A DNA stretch of 64,000 nt from assembly GCA_964550025.1 (NCBI GenBank), contig CAZJYI010000033.1, positions 1 through 64,000 of the forward strand, given 5' to 3'. The stretch's first letter is position 1. Each line of letters opens with the position of its first letter. The position numbers and the translations under genes were made by a program. The notes under the pieces were generated by a model. It saw only the letters and a program-made list of their open reading frames with translations. It was not told where the DNA came from and ran no database searches. Shown in pieces: positions 62,403 to 64,000 of the stretch. This DNA is from CAZJYI01 sp964550025 (lineage in GTDB: Bacteria; Verrucomicrobiota; Kiritimatiellia; UBA8416; CAYOBW01).

Positions 62403-62453
62403 TAGCCGATTCTGCTTGCCCGGGCGGCAATTCCACGTAGGCTTGAGTACATC

Positions 62454-63449
62454 ATGACGATACCACCTCTCATCGCGGGCGGGCTGATGCTCTCCTACAG
62501 GTGTTCGAACGCCTGTCGACATTGTCTGTACCGTTGTTCCCCGGGGCAACCCGACGAATGGATGACCCTGGACATGGCACGACGGATACTGGAGCAGCTT
62601 TCCGACGAACCCCGTTTCCAGTCGCTGCATCTCGCGGGCGGCGAGCCCACTCTGCACATGCGGCTTCTCGAAAACGTGATCGCACTGGCCGTCGAGCTTG
62701 GCATTCCACTTGCCTACGTGGAAACGAACGCCTCGTGGTGCAAGGACGGGCCGACGACCCGCGACCAGATGAAGCGCCTGCATGACGCGGGGCTGCCGGC
62801 CATGCTGGTCAGCGTCTCGCCCTTTCACAACGAGTTCGTCCCGTTTGCGTTCACACGCCGGGCCGTCGAGACGGCGAAAGAGGTCTTCGGCCCGCACAAC
62901 GTGATCGTCTATCTCCCGCAGATGTACGGGCTGCTTGCACGCATGCCCGGCGACGGGACTCACTCGCTTAGCGAGTTCTGCCGATGGGCCGGCATCGAAG
63001 AGGATTCCGAGAGTATTCCGCAGATGTACGGCGTGATCGCCGGCGGCCGCGCAGCCAGCGCGTTACGCCGCTGCTTCACGCCGCGACCGGCCGAATCATT
63101 CGAGCGCCATTCCTGCCGCGGCGAGCTGATGAGCACGACGCACTTCCACATCGACCTCTACGGCAACCTGTTCACCGGGCTCTGCGCTGGAATCGTACCC
63201 GCCACAATGGAGGATCTGCACCCCGACATCTCGGCGAAGACGCACCCGTGCTTCACGACACTCTGCGAACGCGGGCCCTACGGGCTGATGGAGAGGGCGC
63301 GCACAGATCACGGTTTCGAACCACGCCCTGACGGGTACGTGAGCAAGTGCGACCTCTGCTACGACGTGCGCCGCTCCTTGGTGTCGCACGGGGAACGGGC
63401 AGAGCTCAGGCCGCACAGTTTCTACTCTCTGGACTCGGGCGCGGGATAG
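62454..63449 (+). CDS. Radical SAM domain protein
   Basis: A 331-residue protein with the radical SAM cluster Cys17-x3-Cys21-x2-Cys24 (CSNACRHC). The GGEPT motif follows (HLAGGEPTLHM, residues about 61-71). Further cysteines at the C-terminus (CFTTLCE, CDLCYDVRR) could bind an auxiliary iron-sulphur cluster. Most SPASM-type proteins modify peptides or other small molecules, but no precursor peptide or other pathway gene is visible here. A stretch VSVSPFHNEFVPF after the barrel start is distinctive. I cannot name the substrate. It stands alone on the plus strand. Confidence 0.88.
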   Translation: MTIPPLIAGGLMLSYRCSNACRHCLYRCSPGQPDEWMTLDMARRILEQLSDEPRFQSLHLAGGEPTLHMRLLENVIALAVELGIPLAYVETNASWCKDGPTTRDQMKRLHDAGLPAMLVSVSPFHNEFVPFAFTRRAVETAKEVFGPHNVIVYLPQMYGLLARMPGDGTHSLSEFCRWAGIEEDSESIPQMYGVIAGGRAASALRRCFTPRPAESFERHSCRGELMSTTHFHIDLYGNLFTGLCAGIVPATMEDLHPDISAKTHPCFTTLCERGPYGLMERARTDHGFEPRPDGYVSKCDLCYDVRRSLVSHGERAELRPHSFYSLDSGAG

Positions 63450-63456
63450 TTGATTT

Positions 63457-63559
63457 CGTAGCGGCCCGTTCCGACGGGGCGAGGTGTTCCGCCGGGCTCC
63501 CGCCCGGAGCCGGCCGGAGGCCGGCCCCACAGGTCACCCCGCCGGAGCGGGGCGCTACG
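63457..63559. repeat. Four-hairpin BIME-like element
   Basis: The outer ends are CGTAGCG (63457-63463) and CGCTACG (63553-63559). Inside are four perfect hairpins: CCCGT-TCCG-ACGGG (63465-63478), CCGGGC-TCCC-GCCCGG, GCCGGCC-GGA-GGCCGGC (63509-63525) and CCCCGC-CGGA-GCGGGG (63537-63552). It fills the space between two convergent genes. Confidence 0.8.
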
Positions 63560-63563
63560 GCCC

Positions 63564-64000
63564 TCACCCCACGATCACGCGCAGGGTCATCCCTGTGTCT
63601 ATCACCGTGTCCGATTCGAGCTCAACGCGCGCCTGAGTGCCGTTCGCGCGGACCGACGACGCGGCTTCGGCCCCGTCGAGGGTCACGTTCACCTTGGACG
63701 CATCCACCCCTTCGGGCACGACAACGCCCAGTGTCTTCAGCCGCAGCCTGCCCCATTTCACCGTCACCTCGGCCGTGATCTTCGCACCGTCGCGTCTCTG
63801 GGCGTAGCTCCCCCACCCTTCTGCGGACGTGAAGGCCGCCTTGAAGTCATCGCCCCCCCAACGTGGCGCGAACGCCAGGTAGCCTTTGGGACCGTGGTGT
63901 TCGTATCCGCACGCAGCCACGAAGGCGCCGTAGCTGGCCATGGCACGGGCGTAGTGGTCGGAGCACTCGATCTCGTTGTAGGGATTGCGCTTGGCCGCAT
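63564..64000 (-). CDS. C-terminal part of a GH116 (glucosylceramidase/beta-glucosidase-like) enzyme
   Basis: The frame is open from the right edge, so only about 145 C-terminal residues are seen. The block NPYNEIECSDHYARAMASYG near the edge is the hallmark of the GH116/DUF608 six-hairpin catalytic domain, in which a nearby Asp acts as acid/base outside this fragment. GYEHHGPKGYLAFAPRW and a beta-rich tail (LRLKTLGVVVPEG ... MTLRVIVG) follow. The enzyme would hydrolyse beta-glucosides, beta-xylosides or similar. It converges with the radical SAM gene; a four-hairpin repeat separates them. Confidence 0.75.
   Translation of the reverse strand, partial: AAKRNPYNEIECSDHYARAMASYGAFVAACGYEHHGPKGYLAFAPRWGGDDFKAAFTSAEGWGSYAQRRDGAKITAEVTVKWGRLRLKTLGVVVPEGVDASKVNVTLDGAEAASSVRANGTQARVELESDTVIDTGMTLRVIVG

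Overview
The window is about 64 kb of high-GC DNA (roughly 60-65 percent by eye). It carries at least 34 protein genes and no RNA gene that I can see. A run of 100 Ns (23103-23202) marks a scaffold join, so this is probably a draft genome or a metagenome bin. The gene content fits a carbohydrate-degrading bacterium of the PVC group (Lentisphaerota, Kiritimatiellota or Planctomycetota type) or a similar lineage. It has several large secreted glycosidases, several Gfo/Idh/MocA oxidoreductases (one with a Tat signal), a DUF6807 (PmoA-like) protein, quinoprotein-type propellers, a giant CotH/lamin-tail surface protein and a REP-associated transposase. The phylum is an inference; there is no marker gene in the window.

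Layout. 1-6001: two secreted minus-strand proteins, the first a giant that runs off the left edge. 6283-10723: a small charged protein, then a beta-propeller and an alpha-L-rhamnosidase in one minus-strand pair. 11325-12515: an SGNH esterase. 12528-19493: a minus-strand sugar operon. Its importer resembles E. coli YtfQ-YtfR-YtfT-YjfF (galactofuranose type), followed by a Gfo/Idh oxidoreductase and an iron alcohol dehydrogenase. 19935-27909: two more Gfo/Idh proteins, a PmoA-like/HEAT/discoidin fusion, a URO-D family protein and an MFS transporter. 28320-38980: a methyltransferase-propeller fusion with a divergent AraC regulator, then the CotH protein. 39547-43120: a RAYT transposase, an M28 peptidase and a TMEM43 protein. 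43189-51614: three histidine kinases and a clan-A glycosidase, probably one operon. 51850-56686: kbl, a glycosidase and tdh, tightly packed. 56902-64000: lacZ, a HAD phosphatase, a zinc alcohol dehydrogenase, a radical SAM protein and the C-terminal end of a GH116 enzyme.

How the genes work together. Secreted glycosidases (GH78, GH2, GH116 and two unassigned clan-A enzymes) and an esterase would release rhamnose, galactose, glucose and similar sugars from complex glycans. The ABC and MFS transporters would import them, and the oxidoreductases would handle the products. The kinases and the AraC protein are the visible regulators.

The most unusual layer is short palindromic DNA. At least five families of REP-like hairpins lie between genes and in places inside them. 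The RAYT gene is flanked on both sides by clusters of one family (GGG-loop-CCC hairpins). A 91-bp palindrome with 31-bp perfect arms sits inside the PmoA-like gene and is read through in frame. A composite element of about 166 bp with 14-bp direct and 20-bp inverted repeats lies upstream of the radical SAM gene.
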